Shown: positions 1 through 13,700 of the stretch, piece after piece
Layout of the letters: each line of letters begins with the position of its first letter
How positions within the stretch are numbered: position 1 is the stretch's first letter
NCBI GenBank assembly: GCA_034770075.1
Contig: CM068382.1
Span: 90,430,692 to 90,494,691 of the forward strand
Direction of reading: 5' to 3'
DNA length: 64,000 nt
Source: Aralia elata
Taxonomy: Eukaryota > Streptophyta > Magnoliopsida > Apiales > Araliaceae
Position numbers and translations under genes: made by a program
The notes under the pieces: generated by a model
Told to the model about the DNA's origin: nothing
Database searches by the model: none
The model's input: the letters and a program-made list of their open reading frames with translations, nothing else

Positions 1-170
1 AATGACAACGTGATGCACAAGGACAAAAAAGAGCCTCAAAGACTATTCAACAACGAGAAGAACAATTGAGAAGACGCCGACACAATTATCGTGAACGAAG
101 ATCCAACAAATCATACGTCTCACATTAATGAATCTCATCCATATACAAGTAGAAGTATATAAACTGTAAT

Positions 171-1576
171 ATTTTTTATGGGGCAAAGGGGAAAAAATGC
201 CCCTGACGTTTATCCCGAAGTCCCACTTACACCCTGAACTTTTTTTTTTCCAAAAATACACTTGACGTTACAAATTTTGGGTCAACTGTGCCCCTGCCGT
301 TAACGGACATGCCACCTAGACAAACAGATGTTAATTTATTTCTGAACAAGTGACACGTGGCTTGAATATTTACACTAAGGCTCCTCTTCTTTGAACAATA
401 ACTTTAAAAAATATCAAAATTTCAGTTTGTTTCAAATTAAAACAAATTACAAAATGTATCATTATTTTTAATTTGTTTCAAATTAAAATAACTTAAACAA
501 AATAAATATCTCCAGTTCAAGCTTAAGTTTCATCTCTCCCTCTGCTTAAGATCTCCAAGTTCTCGAAAAAGATGGTTGTCATGACTACAATTCCTATTTT
601 TTCCGATTAGATAACCTGAATTAGGATCACGATTGTGCCGATCTGACGGTAGGCAACCGCTTTCTGAACCGAATTGCAAGCCTGTTTCTCTATTGAAATC
701 TGCCACAAAATTTGGACCATCGAAAGTCTCTTTTCTGATCTATGATAAGCCGAGTCCGAGGGGCTTATAGATTGTGGGGTTTTCTTGCGAGACTAGTAGG
801 GGTGAATCTTGTGTGTGTTGGGTTCGGTCATGATCTAATTATGAGGGTCTTCTGGGATTTGGTCTGGGGTTGGGTTCGTCTCTGGTGATGCTTTGGTTGA
901 TGAAACGTTTTTCAGATCTGATTAATGGTTATTGTGTATTATTGATTTCTTATTCCTTTAATCTGATTTGTGTTTGGGGCTGCTTGTATGTTTTCAGATC
1001 TGGTGTCTATTTAGCTTTCAGATTTGATTTGTTCACCAGAATCTGGAGTTTCTGGTACTATCAACCAGATTCGAATTTTGGATGATTGTTCGCGCGGATG
1101 GCTGTTCTATTTGTGTGCTTTCCGATTTGGATGTTTTGTTTCTATTGCTTATCTTTTAAATGTTTAGATTTGGATGTATTGTGAGGTCTTTGTTGTGGCC
1201 TATCGCTAGATTTCAGCCATTTGATTCCATGCCGGAATCTGGGTTCGGAATTGGGTTTTCAATGGTACCGATTTGGGTTTTCGATGATACATTTTGTAAT
1301 TTGTTTTAATTTGAAACAAATTGAAATTTTGATATTTTTTAAAGTTATTGTTCAAAGAAGAGGAGCCTTAGTGTAAATATTCAAGCCATGTGTCACTTGT
1401 TCAGAAATAAATTAACATCTGTTTGTCTAGGTGGCATATCCGTTAACAGCAGGGGCACAGTTGACCCAAAATTTGTAACGTCAAGTGTATTTTTGGGGAA
1501 AAAAAAAGTCCAGGGTGTAAGTGGGACTTCGGAGTAAACGTCAGGGGCATTTTTGCACCTTTGCCCATTTTTTATG
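171..1576. mobile_element. Non-autonomous Mutator-like element (Pack-MULE candidate) with its target duplication
   Basis: The element runs 181-1566. Its ends are inverted repeats of about 280 bp: 181-461 matches the reverse complement of 1284-1566 with few differences, and both ends start GGGCAAAGG. It is flanked by a perfect 10-bp direct repeat, ATTTTTTATG, at 171-180 and 1567-1576. Long inverted repeats starting GGG and a 9-11 bp target duplication are the Mutator/MULE signature. There is no transposase. The interior, about 480-1280, is T/G-rich on the plus strand with repeated GATCTG and GATTTG words, like the first intron or 5' leader of a plant gene, so a captured gene fragment is likely but unproven. 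Confidence 0.85.
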
Positions 1577-2510
1577 TTTACTAAGGTTACCCTACACCCG
1601 TTGTTGAACTTATATATACTATTTAAATCTATATAGCTCATGTTGAAAAAAGCATTCGCGGGAGGGTTCGCTTGACTCATGTAAGGCGTTTAGCACGCAA
1701 TGCTCCTAATGTTCAATTCAAATTCAATTCAATTATTGCATTTTTGCTAGTTATATGACTTAAACAATTCATTTTATATACTGTTAAATATGTTTACACT
1801 CTATTTATACAGGCATGTTATTCGAAAAAAAGATGAAAAAGATGTAGAAACAGTAAAATGATTTTAATTAATCATTTTTGGGTTTATTTACTATTAATAA
1901 ATAATGTTTAACTGAATAAATGTTGGTTTTCATTATCTCTTTATGAAGTTTTTCAAGCAACGCCAACGTTGGCCAAGCAGAAGCAAAATTAAAGCTTACA
2001 AATCATTATGTAAATCAGCAACAAAGTGTAAACTATTACTTGAATAAGTTATAAGTTTAATAGAATTATTTTTATATTTACAAATTTATCTGTTTACTGG
2101 CGTATAGCATCATGCCATGGAAAAACATATAGAATAACAAACTCAGAATTACATTTTTGATAGTTTTCGCCCTGCATACACTAGAATAGGACATAGAAGC
2201 TCTTACATTTGAATAGTCAACTTGCAATCGGCACGTGTAATTACAGTTTTACATTTAACTACTTCGTCACTATCCTTTTTTAAACTATCATTTAGTATTT
2301 TATTTTGTTTCTTAATAACTTCTTAAAATTTTTATTTTGTTATTATCTTTTTATGTGAGGAATACAGGTTTCAACTCTTTTGCATTTGTTATTAGAGCAA
2401 ATTTCTATGTAAATTTTTTAATGTACAAATAAATAAGTTAAGAGCACATATGATGCATAGATAAATATTAACAATACACGACTGTCGGTTGCTAGTAATT
2501 AATAAATGTA
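1577..2510. other. AT-rich intergenic stretch
   Basis: No gene, structural RNA or clear repeat is recognised here. If the broken gene to the right has a further exon beyond its apparent splice donor near 2512, it would lie in this stretch, but no convincing one was found. Confidence 0.4.
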
Positions 2511-2511
2511 C

Positions 2512-3074
2512 CTCATGCCGCTGCTGCTGCTGCCGCTGCTGTTGCTGCATATGATTTTGGCCGGATTTGATGAGGAAATCCCTCGTTGGGCTGGAGAGGA
2601 GTTTTAGGACATCATGATTGTCACCCTTCTTGATTTTTTGCTTGTGTATGAACTGATCCAGCACCTCATCCAACCTCTTCATCATCTGCGTCCACTCCAC
2701 CTCCTCTGGGGTCTTCCCACCACGCTCTTCCCCTCCACGTCCTCCTCCAAAATCTTCATCTTCTTATTCTGGTAGTCCAAGTCCTCCATCATCACTGACA
2801 CCTCATCCGCCTTTTTCTTGTGGCTATGACACAACTCTTCCGCCATGGTAGGGCTAGGGTTAGGGTGCATGGCCTCCTTCTCCTCCTTCCCCTTGAGACG
2901 CTTCAGGTCATCATCCACCTCTTCACAAATATCATGCTTATAGCAATATTTTCCAGGCTCACGCGGATGAAAGTGAGGACACCAATCGGGAGGAACAAAC
3001 GGAATCAGAGACGATGGGTCCAACTCGGATGGATCCAAAACGTAATTTGTGTGAGAAGCTCCTTCTGCCGCCAT
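2512..3074 (-). pseudogene. Frameshifted small gene of unknown family
   Basis: The reading frame starts at the ATG at 3072-3074 and runs about 130 codons. It holds a Cys/His cluster near its start (DWCPHFHPREPGKYC), then a charged, probably coiled-coil region. Near 2720-2740 the coding sense moves to another frame. There the text continues naturally as a charged helical segment and ends in a glutamine-rich run (QQQQRQQQQRH), just before a possible splice donor (GAG/GTACAT) near 2512. No intron is short enough to explain the change, so I infer a one-base indel or a sequencing error. I do not recognise the family. The even composition and start codon suggest a real gene now broken or mis-sequenced. 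A transposon-derived frame is the alternative. Confidence 0.4.
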
Positions 3075-3109
3075 TATCACCTACCTACCTTCACGTGTGT
3101 AAACACGCA

Positions 3110-6100
3110 GCAAATAAATTTAAAAATAAAAGTTACAAAATAAAAGATCATGAGAGAGGGTGGGAGAATAAAAATAACAACGATTAAATTTATATAATGT
3201 TGTAATTAAAAGTATTTTCCAGTTAGTTAATAAGTATTTATCTCTAGGATGATAATTTGTCTCTTCTCCACGATGATTTTTACGCCCACTCTTTACCCGC
3301 CCTTAAATAGTTATATATTAATTAAATTAATATTTATTAAAATATATATATCTATGTGTATATATATTATTATTATTTATTTATTTTTAATTTTAGCATG
3401 TATGTATGTGCTAAAATATGATTAATTTTCATGTATATATATTTGTCCCATTGCCATTCCCAGTTCTCTCTTTAACCAAGGCTTAGTTAAAGTCTACGCA
3501 CATAATTACAGTAGATAAAAAATACTTGGCGGCAAATATTAAATTCGAACGCTTAACAACTTTCATAACTTCATCTTCTTCCTCTTAAGATGGCTGAAAC
3601 CTTCATCTTCTCTTCCAGCCATCTTCAAATTCATCATCTTCCCCATCCAAAAAAGCTTCTCTAGTTAAGGTTAGTTAAGGAATTTGCTTGATGGCATACT
3701 AAGGCAATGTTGAACAGAATCAAGCACTGCTGTTAAAGCCAGATAAAGCCAATGTGATGATTATACTAGAATAGGTTGTGACTGCGGCCTTTTGCACAAT
3801 TGATTGCAGAGTTACCTGTGGTGTTAACTGCTGCGTAGGCAATTAATAGACTGACTATCAAGTATCTGCAAAGTATTTTTCTGAAATAAACTTCACATAA
3901 ATAGTTTCTGCAGAAGTACAAGATACATTGCAAAAATTATCTCAAGGTAAAAAGTCATATCCACTGATATTAGCCCAGTCATAACTCCTACATCCTTCCC
4001 ACCGAAAAAACTGGAAGTCATTACTTTAAATAGCCTTCAATACTCATATTACAAATCCCATCTACTTTCCTAGTGTAGATCGAATCCCAATTACCGGAAT
4101 ATATAAAACAAGGGCACATAAAAGAGTGAACAAAGAAGAAACATCCTCATAGGCCAGTATCCAACTCTCGTCTCTAGTGTAGATGACCTGCTGCTAGAAC
4201 CAATATTCCAGGAAAAATAAATCCAGTTTGATAGTCTCTATGATCAGTAGAATCTCATATGAAAATGAATATATAAAGTCCTGGAGATGATGAAAAGGTT
4301 GTAAACCGAGCGAAACTAATGTACTTGAAGGAATTGTCGTAGTATACCTACCTGGGGTCCAGATTCCTTTCTCACATATTTAGAGCCGCTGAGAGAAACA
4401 CAACCCGAAACAAGCAAAATTATGCCTACACCCCAATATGTTCACAATTGCGAGCTCCAGAACATTAATAATTCACAGTGGTGGCAGGATCAGTTCGCAA
4501 ATAGCCAAATACATTTCAAAATTCAGACTACCAACAAAATGATGCTTGCAGTTATTCTAGTGCCCCAGAAGACCCTCAGTTGCTACAAACAAATTTCCGT
4601 TATGAATCTCTTTGTTGATATATTTTGCTCGCTAATAAAATGGCAACAATCTATTTCCAAAAAAATCAGTAAGACCACAATCAGTTAAGGTATTCACGCA
4701 TAAGATTAATTAAGCTGGTGCTAACTAGTATGACTAGGATGTCTCCAATTTTCTGATAGTAATTGTATTACTCTATCAGTGCACTCGAGTCTTTTTTACT
4801 ATTGTCAGTTCATTCAGCATGGACACAAAGGGAAGCTGTAGCAAATAGTTCAAGGCTTCAGGCAGGGTTAAATTAAAGATGTTGATGCCACAATTAGGTG
4901 AATGCTACAAACATAGAGTTGAATGGGTTGGTTACTGGCTATTTTTCATAGTCAAGAGCCTACCTGCCATCTAAAAAGCAGCTACCTCTATGATTTAACT
5001 TAAACATAGTATCTGTGACACTAAGTGACTTGAGCTACATATGCAACTCTGCCAACTGTCAAGACAGACAAGATCAAGAAATAATCATAGAATTAAATGC
5101 TTACCAAACAACATATCTATCAAATCAACTGCAGAAACAAAATGGAGTTGCGACAGTGTTTGTATCAAATACGAAGATTGCCTATAAAATTTAACCCGAA
5201 GCAACAAACAAATTTTTTCGAACATAGGCTGCCTTTAAGGCATGCAGTTGATTGTAAATAAAAATGAAGTAAAAGCATAACTACATCGAGTGTTGATTTA
5301 CAAGGAGAACCTAAAGGTGCAACTGTGGAACTGCTGGTTCAATTATTCACAACAGATGGGAGGAAGTTACCCACATAGATCAGAAAGGAACAGTGGAAAA
5401 GTGCCTCCAAATGACTGTAATTGTCAAGTTTCTGTCGAGCAAAACATATAATTTAAAATTCAGAAATCATAAGAAAGTATGGGTTTTGGTAATAAATTTT
5501 GAAATAGCAAGGCCAAACTCTGTAAAAATTAGTATTTTCAGATGGACCAATGATAGTGCAAGAAATTATCGAATTGAACAAACAATTTTTTTTTTAAGTT
5601 AGAAGTGGCTAGTTTGGGGAGTATTTCTTTTCTCTGATTATATCCAACATAAACCAAAGCTGGTCTGCCTTGTGTCACATGATAAAAGAGCATACTGGTA
5701 CAGAGTAATTTGCTTCAAGATAAGTGCATCGAGGATGTAAAATGGACTAAATTATTTGATAATATGCCGTGTGAAGAATCACTTGGAAATGAAGGATCCA
5801 ACCTCCCCAACAAAAATAGACCAAGTCTTGACACAAGGGATGAAGGTTACAAGCGAGCTACGCAATTTGAAGGAATAAAATACTTGGAGAAACTTAGACT
5901 TGGTAACCGCACACTCAGGATAGAATAGAGATAAAGGATTCATATTAGGGGATGCAGAATAACTGAATAAGTGTGGCATGACTAGTACCTAACTTGTAGA
6001 AATTCATGGAAAATAAACACCCCAACGGACAATGTCCTGGGACCTTTTTCTCATCCATGGCAGTTACCATGCTTCATGTTTGCTCTGGGATTTCTCAAGG

Positions 6101-7165
6101 CTTGGTCTGATGGCTGGAGCCAAGGTGTAGTGGACATGTGAAGGCCTTACAATGTCTAAGAGAAAGCGCTCTCCTCATGGCCACACCACATGGGAGATGT
6201 TGAACATCAAGTACAATCAGTAAATAAGTAGAAGGCACATCAGCAGATTGTACAGGTGCAATCAGTATACACCGTAGCAATTTAGCAGGATTCCTGTCAC
6301 GTGCAACTAACGTGCTTAACTTACTGTTAACTATATAAATAACAAGGGAAAACAATTTTAAAGGCATAGAGGAAAGTACATGCAACTACTTACCAAAAAA
6401 AGTACATGCAAGTCTCAACTCCCATGTGACTGTTTTCTTTACAAAACCCTTCTTCTGTTCTCTCTTTCTCTTCCTCCAAATGCTTACCTTATCCCCCCTG
6501 CCTGAACCTCAGATCCTCGAGCAGTTTTGCTACTTGAGTGTGCTATGCTGCCTTACCCTTAGGAATCTAAACTACAAATACCATCAGCAAACATGGATCA
6601 AAAGATACAAGGATAGTTAAAATTTCACCTTAGCTACAGAGAGCACAGCACCAGTTGATGGACCTTGGACAATCCCAATAAGTCATGTATGGGAATATAC
6701 TTTCAGAACATATATAGACAGCCAACAGTTAACAATTTTACCTGCAATACTCGCAAAAACAAAAATAGAAGGCAGAAAGTTCAATATGTTCCATAAGCTC
6801 AATTCCAGAAGCAAAAGGCAGTTCCATCAATGAGCTTGGCTACCTAAAAGAAACTGTATTACAGAAACAAGTATAGGTAACAAAAACACTATGGTCAACT
6901 GGCTTAAGATATGAAAGAAAACAGAACCCTGTAGAATGCACTTCTGCTAAGCTCCAAGTTTTTCAAGAAACAAATCAAACCCTAAACTCTAAATGATTAT
7001 ATGTTCAATAAAACTTCAGTTTCAGGCAAAGATGCTATTTTTAAGCTCTTAGCTAATAAAACAAAGTGTAGTCGTGTAGGTTATCACAATAAGAGGAATG
7101 TGAACATATAAAAGATATTTTATCCCACAAATGCACTACATAACTGGAAATGGACAGAGAAAGAG
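3110..7165. other. Intergenic region, no recognisable gene
   Basis: About 4 kb with only short frames lacking codon character, family motifs or splice context. It could hold unannotated transcripts or decayed transposons, but nothing here supports a specific call. Confidence 0.45.
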
Positions 7166-7174
7166 AATAGTGTA

Positions 7175-7355
7175 TACTCCTTCCGTTATGATGCAAGTCC
7201 ACTTTCTCTTTTTTAGTACGTCTTTGTAGGATAACCCAAATCAATGTATTAAAATTTTAATACATTGATAACATTTAAAAAAGACACAATGTCAAAGTAA
7301 GATCTTTCTGAAAACTTTAGTTTTGAAAGTGGAATCCCATTTTTGGGACCAAGTA
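7175..7355. mobile_element. Stowaway-like MITE
   Basis: The ends are inverted: CTCCTTCCGTTATGATGCAAG at the left pairs imperfectly with the reverse complement of the right end, and both lead into TCCACTTTC. TA dinucleotides flank it at 7175-7176 and 7354-7355. The length, about 177 bp, fits Tc1/mariner-type MITEs. It lies just beyond the 3' end of the large gene to its right. Confidence 0.6.
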
Positions 7356-7421
7356 TATAAATAATAAACACTAAAGTGTGCAAGTAGAGTTGTGGATAAC
7401 TGTTGCTTAAATGAAGCTGAT

Positions 7422-7427
7422 TTTATT
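7422..7427 (-). promoter_or_regulatory. Candidate poly(A) signal AATAAA
   Basis: The minus strand reads CAATAAAATC about 340 bp after the stop codon of the gene ending at 7767. This is a plausible 3' end for that transcript, inferred from the hexamer alone. Confidence 0.4.
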
Positions 7428-7766
7428 GAAAACAAAAAACGTATGTACAAAAGGCATTGTGCCCTAATCTGTAAATGCTACAACAAGAGTACAGTGTTTG
7501 CTAAGATATAATGACTAGGGCGTACTAATTTGGACGTAAACAAATATTTTTACAGCCTAAGCCACCAACTTAAGCAGGAGCAAAATCCAAAAGATCCGAA
7601 AGGTTCACTCGAAAATTAACTTATGCAGGGGTTCCGAAAGAATCTATAGCCTAATTATGGATTGGGCAGTAACATGATCATCCTGTAACTTGTCACTTCT
7701 TACAACAGTGATTCTGTTTCCTCTGTAAAACTGTATAACGAACTGGTCTATACAACAAAAGCAACT

Positions 7767-10700
7767 TCAAACCATCATATTTAAATCTGATAGATCATCC
7801 ATTGGAATTTCAAGGCCCATAAAATCATGATCTTGCAATCCATCATCATCAATACTCAACCATGAACCAATATCCTCCCCTTGATTACCTAGATCATCAG
7901 GAACATCTAGGGCATCAATGTGCAGGTTGGATAAATCAATGGCCTCAGAATTTTCCAGAACATCCAAGTTAAAGCTGTCCTTCTCCTGTCCATTACCACT
8001 AGAAGTAATCTCACTCGGCTTTGGCATTGAAGACAATCCTGTCTTCGGTTTCTCAGACATCTTTGCAATAAGGCCATTGACAGCAGATAATTGAGTGGTT
8101 TTCTGCTTAGGCTTTGACTTGGACTTCCTTTCTCCCTTAACATTGCCAGATGCTGTCCGACCAATTTTAGTGGTTCCATTTCTGGATAACACCTCTCTAC
8201 TGTTCCCCTTCCCTTCTCTGTCCCTCTCACTCCTTTTTCCTTTTGCAGTACTTGAAAGGGAAGTTCCAATGCCGGAAGCAACAACTGATGATGTGCCAAC
8301 AACACCCCCAATAACATCATCAAGCAACAATTCCCTCTTTTTCACCCTGTTTGACCATGTATCTTCTTTTCCTATAATTTTCTCAGATGAGTTGTTCACA
8401 GATAAGAGTGCACCAGAAGAATAAATGTCATGGTTGCTTACTGAAGGGCTTTGCTGTATACCTACAGGAGCTGCAGAGATACGTAATCACAATCTAAAAC
8501 AGAAATATATCATATGCCAGCAGAAAATATTAATAATCAAAAGCCTACAAAAATTCACAATGAACTTTTAACCGGTTTAGAGATGTTATGCTGTTAAAGG
8601 ATGCAAAAATTTGCCAGTAGATGGTATGATTAATGAGTTTTTGGCAACAATACAATACCTGAAACTCTACCTTCAATGGAACATCCAGATGCGTTGATAT
8701 AAAGTTTTCCAGATTCACCATCTGTACTAGCATCTATTTGTTGAGCATCACTGAACTGGGACAACCTAGAGAGGAACATTTCCCTAAACAAGGGCTCGCT
8801 GAAGCAGCTCTTGCCTGTAAGTTCAAATTGCTGGCATCGTTCCAATGTTCGTTTAACAAAAGCTAGAGCAGCTTGCTTGGCAATTTTGCTACTGGCACTC
8901 TTCCCTCCGGGGGCATTAGGACCCCAACAACTCTGCCAAATAAAGAGAATCAATTTGCTGTACGTACATATGAATCACAAAATGGGAAAGGTTTTAGCCA
9001 AGGTTGTTGGTGTGTATAAGCTCCTTAAAATAACGAGCAGTAGATGCAATGACTTATTTTTTCATAACAACAATGGTAGTTGATAGTTGATGTCCAAGAT
9101 AATGAAAACTACCATGAAAGGATAAAGGCTAATCAATTCCAAGATATGTAAGGGGAGAGAGCATTCCAAAACTATCGTTTCACAGTCTCCAACATTTATA
9201 ATGGGTTGAGATCACAACCAAGTAGTCCCACAATCTGCAACTCCCCATATAATGTGCATGATCAATTTGAAGGTCTTACATGGAGCATATGTTCTCAGAG
9301 TAAATATTGCAAGCTATTTCCTAAACTAACTGACCAAGAAAGTCCTGCAGATGTAAACTAATGACAGAACATTTCTAGAACTTTTCAACACAAGCTGACT
9401 GATTCTAATAATAAAAAACATACACACATAAATATGTGTGTGCCAGACAGACAGACAGACATAAATGTAGCTGCCTGATTCTCAAACCAAGATATCAGAT
9501 CATTTTAGATAAATAAGAAGGTATCAATCTTGAAGACAAAACCGATTACAGTAATAAAGATTCTTATCAAAACCAAGAGTCTTAGGCTCTAAGCTCAGCT
9601 CAGTGGCTCAGTGCAAATGGTTTCCACGTTGAAATAGAGATAACTATTGATAATAGCAATACAACCATGACAAAATTAGTATTCCTAACCTGAAAGTTAA
9701 ACAATTTCATTTCTAATAGTGGGACCTCTTTTTGCTTGAAAATCCTTAATCCATACTACAAACAAATGGTACTTTCTCTAACATATAATGTTTTTGCTTC
9801 TGATTTAAAAGAAAATTTCATTAGTAGCAGGCTAGCACCCTCAAAACAAAGAAAAGTAGAATCCAATATGAACAGATATTAAGTGCACAAGTAACCTATC
9901 TTGTATAAGAAACATTAGATACAATTGCATGTGGTGGCGTCTGTGGCTCCAAGCCTGTCACATCATTCCCAAGAATATAATAGATCATCACTTTGTTAAA
10001 AGGCATAGATTTGTGGCAGAAAACAAGAATCAAGTTCCAGCACTGTATATGAAGCTTTTGTAGTATATTTCCTTTGAACTATTACATATAAATATGGCTC
10101 ATGGAAGAGAAAAAAAATATAGGAGCCAGCAATATCATCATATTGTTACATTAATTAAAAATAAATCACAAACAAAAACATCCACCACTGTTTTCTTTTT
10201 TGATTGGAAAGCATGTTAAGTTAGGAGTGCATGATGATAGAATGGCCAGACCGAGTACAGAGCTCAAGAAGGAATCCTGGCAACCCCAAGTTGTTGTATT
10301 AAAGCACTTCAGCTTTTAAGTATGTGAAATTGTCCAAAAGAACAAGTAAATTTCCAATTCCTATGATGTTCATAGTCAGTTTAGATACACATGAACCTCC
10401 TTTCCAAAAATAATACCAGAAAGGTGTCAAACAAATGTTTACTACAACCCTAAGGAGAATATGACTGATAAGAAAAACAGGAGGAAAGAATTAATTGACA
10501 AAAGACACCAAATAAGATATTATTCGATCATGCTACAGGGGAAAGTGGTGGTTCACTTCAGTTTCGATTATTCTCTTATAAAGATAAAACTATTTACTTA
10601 TTTGCTTGTCATGCAACCAAGAGTCCGCGGTTTTTCTTATTTAGACTTTATTAAAGACACTAAACACGGTATCCACTTTCCCTTTTTGACCCTAATATCC

Positions 10701-13700
10701 ACAAGAGATAAAACCAGAACTCATACGCAACAAAAGGTATGCATTCAAACCATCAAGATTATAAAATAGACAGAAAAGATATGGTTGTGAAAATCAGAAT
10801 TACCATGTACTTCTGATAAGCCATTCCAACAAGTTTGTCTAGAGCACTCTGTTCAAACTCCCTATACAACATTAAAGTGTTTTAGCTTAGCATCGTGATG
10901 CGAAAAGAATCAAAAAAAATGTTAAAACGCAGGTGTGTAATCTAAACAGAAAAGAGATGATTATTACTTCTCTTGCAGCTCTCTTGCTGCCGAGGTAGAC
11001 TTCAATAGTCTGTCAAGCAAATCTTTCTTCCTGCAAGCCTGTATAAACTAAACAATGAGATGAGGCTCCTGAGGAAATAAATATATTATAAGAAATATCG
11101 TAAGTTCTTTGTATTCTGTAATTGTCTTTTCCTTTGATATTATGGTCAGATACACAAGTTCTTTTTTATCATTTGGTAGAAGGGAGATGTTGGTTATTCC
11201 AATCAAAATGTACATTAATGTTGAAAGGTGGCCACATAAAATTGAACGGAGGGGGTATAAGCTATTCTATTTTCTTTGAAGGCTCCTAAATGTATCGAAC
11301 CTAAGCTCATATATAACTACACAGAACCACCAAAAAAATCTGACACCTTTATCAACTTTAAATTTCACTTATATGTATATTTAACGTGTATTGTCTACTC
11401 GTGGCATTCAGTGGAACTTGTTAGAGAATAACAATGCAGCGAAAAACAACAACAAAGACAAATCGAAAGAAAAACAATCAAACAAGGCACTAAATTTATG
11501 TGAACCCATAGGCTTGTTCACGGTCGGCGGCAGATTAGTTTCACTATCTATAGAATTTTCGTACGTCATACAATGCAGGATCCTCTCCTTTTATAACACG
11601 ATATAAGAACTACCCTTGGAAGGACAATTCAAAGTCAACCCCTTTTATGAATGTTGCTTAATTTGGTTACAGTGCTTTAAACAATGGTATCAGGTAAAGC
11701 AATCAATACATAAAAAATGATTATAGACTACAGATGCGCTCAAGAATCAAATCAAGTTCATTGCTTTCCCAGTTCGACCAGCCGAAAAAGGTTAGAGACC
11801 TATGGTTTTATAGTGTTATTTTGACATAAAAGCTTTTCACTTTAAAACCAAATGTTACCTGCTCATGGTACTTGTCTTCTAGTCTACTGATATCTCGACT
11901 GATTTCTTCATCCCCTGTTTGCGCTAAATCAGGCTGACCAAAAATGGAAGCAAATCAAAAAATTGATGTCATGTAAACCATCATCTTTCAAAAAAATAAT
12001 TTTTAAAAAAGAGAGTAGAAAATCAGGCTGAACAAAAAGGAGGCAAATCAAATATCCTACTTAAACGGAAATTGATACCACTTAACCCCCCCCCCCCCCC
12101 CCCACACCCCCCTTCTTTCTGATTTTCAAAGGCCAAAAGAAGAATAAGAAGAAAATCAGGCTGAACAAAAAGGAGGCAAATCAAATATCCTACTTAAAAG
12201 GAACCTGATGCCATTTAAAACCCCTCCCCCTACCCCACCCCCCACCCCCCACCCCCCCCCCCCAAAAAAAAAAAAAAAAAAAAGACTTCTCTCTCTTTTT
12301 TGGGGGGAAAAAGGAAGAAGAAAATACCACTGGTTCAGGGGAAAGTCCAATACTCTGGATCTCCAGGAGTGCCCTTTCATTTAAGGACATTTTGTTATAC
12401 TGAAAATCAGAGCACGAAAAGATAGGTATCACCACTTGATCTGGAAGAAAGCCATTTTGGGAATTATCAAAGCCAGATGTAATCCACGTGTCTGGCCTGG
12501 ACAATATGTCCTTATTTGATAGATTGCGCTCCAGCTCATTATGGGATCTCCCACTAGCACTTATCCTATATCCATTAAAAGCAGTAGGACCAGCAAGCTC
12601 AAAGCTTTGTACAGACCGGTGATTGAAACCATCGGATTCTATGTCTTCGACTAGCTCACGTTCAGATCCATACATATTAAATTCTAGTTCTTCATTTCCA
12701 CTGCAGCAAGGCTCTTCATTTACATCTTCTGAAATTAGAGCAGCAAGAAGAATCTGGCAAAGGGGAATCTCATTAGACACCCCTGCTCCTGGGGCTATAT
12801 GTTCTGGACTAAGTTCAGCATACTTTGTTTCAGACATGTCTCCCACCCGTTCAATCATCCCAATCCCATCACATAACATGCTATCTAAAGTTGCTGGGTT
12901 TGGTGTTGCTGCGGTTGATCCCAGATTTCCCTACAAGAGGAAGAAAATAAAGATAATTAATATAATTCATGCAAAAATTATTAATTGAAAACAATGCATT
13001 CTTATTCAAAATTTTGAAGGATGGTAAAACAAAGGAAAGGCTGGACTATCATAGGAAGGGGAGGAAATATACCTGTTCAACGCAAGGAGAAGATTTTTTT
13101 CCCTCCTTGTGTTTGCTCGAGTATGACAGAAACAACAAATGAATTCTTTTTTTCTTTCTTTTTTTACAATTAGAAAGAAGAAAATGGGTCTTAATGGATT
13201 TTAATATTAATATCTCAAGACATACGAGGAAGAGTAATTTTTCAAGGGTAAAATAAATAAAACACAACCAGAAAAACTAGAAAATTACAAGCACTATTAG
13301 TTAGTCTAGGAAGAATTTTTCTTTTTTGATATGTAATCTTGGAGGAACTATAGAGAGCCTGGAGGGCAAGAGCATCACTCCTGGTAACTTAACATGGTGT
13401 AAGAGCTCTAATTTGCAAGGTCTTGGGCTCTATATGTTCGTACAGTTGCATCGCTTTCACCTTGTTCTCTGTAATACATCTTTATATGCCACTTAGAGTG
13501 AAAGTGGCGGTTTTAAGGTGACAGTGAGTGTGGCAGGATCTACAGTGTAAGAATTTCTCTTCAACATAAGCCTTTTTGAAAACGGTAACTAACCAAAAGA
13601 TATTGACAATGTCAATTAAAAAGAGTGTGAGAAGATACATTAGGAACATCTCACAACACATGTTTGACACTAGTAACAAACTAACAGCAAAAATAAGGAC

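Noticed and set aside
1393..1680. 95-codon open frame on the minus strand at the right end of the first Mutator-like element
   Set aside because: It runs through the inverted repeat and a related stretch is present in the opposite arm, so it is a by-product of the repeat, not a gene.
5700..6620. Several 60-95 codon frames in the 3.1-7.4 kb region
   Set aside because: They overlap on opposite strands, lack splice context and resemble no family; this is expected by chance at this length.
11118..11260. Possible Stowaway MITE ending GGAGGGGGTATAAG near 11258
   Set aside because: Only one convincing end is visible. The opposite terminal repeat could not be placed, so it may be a fragment.
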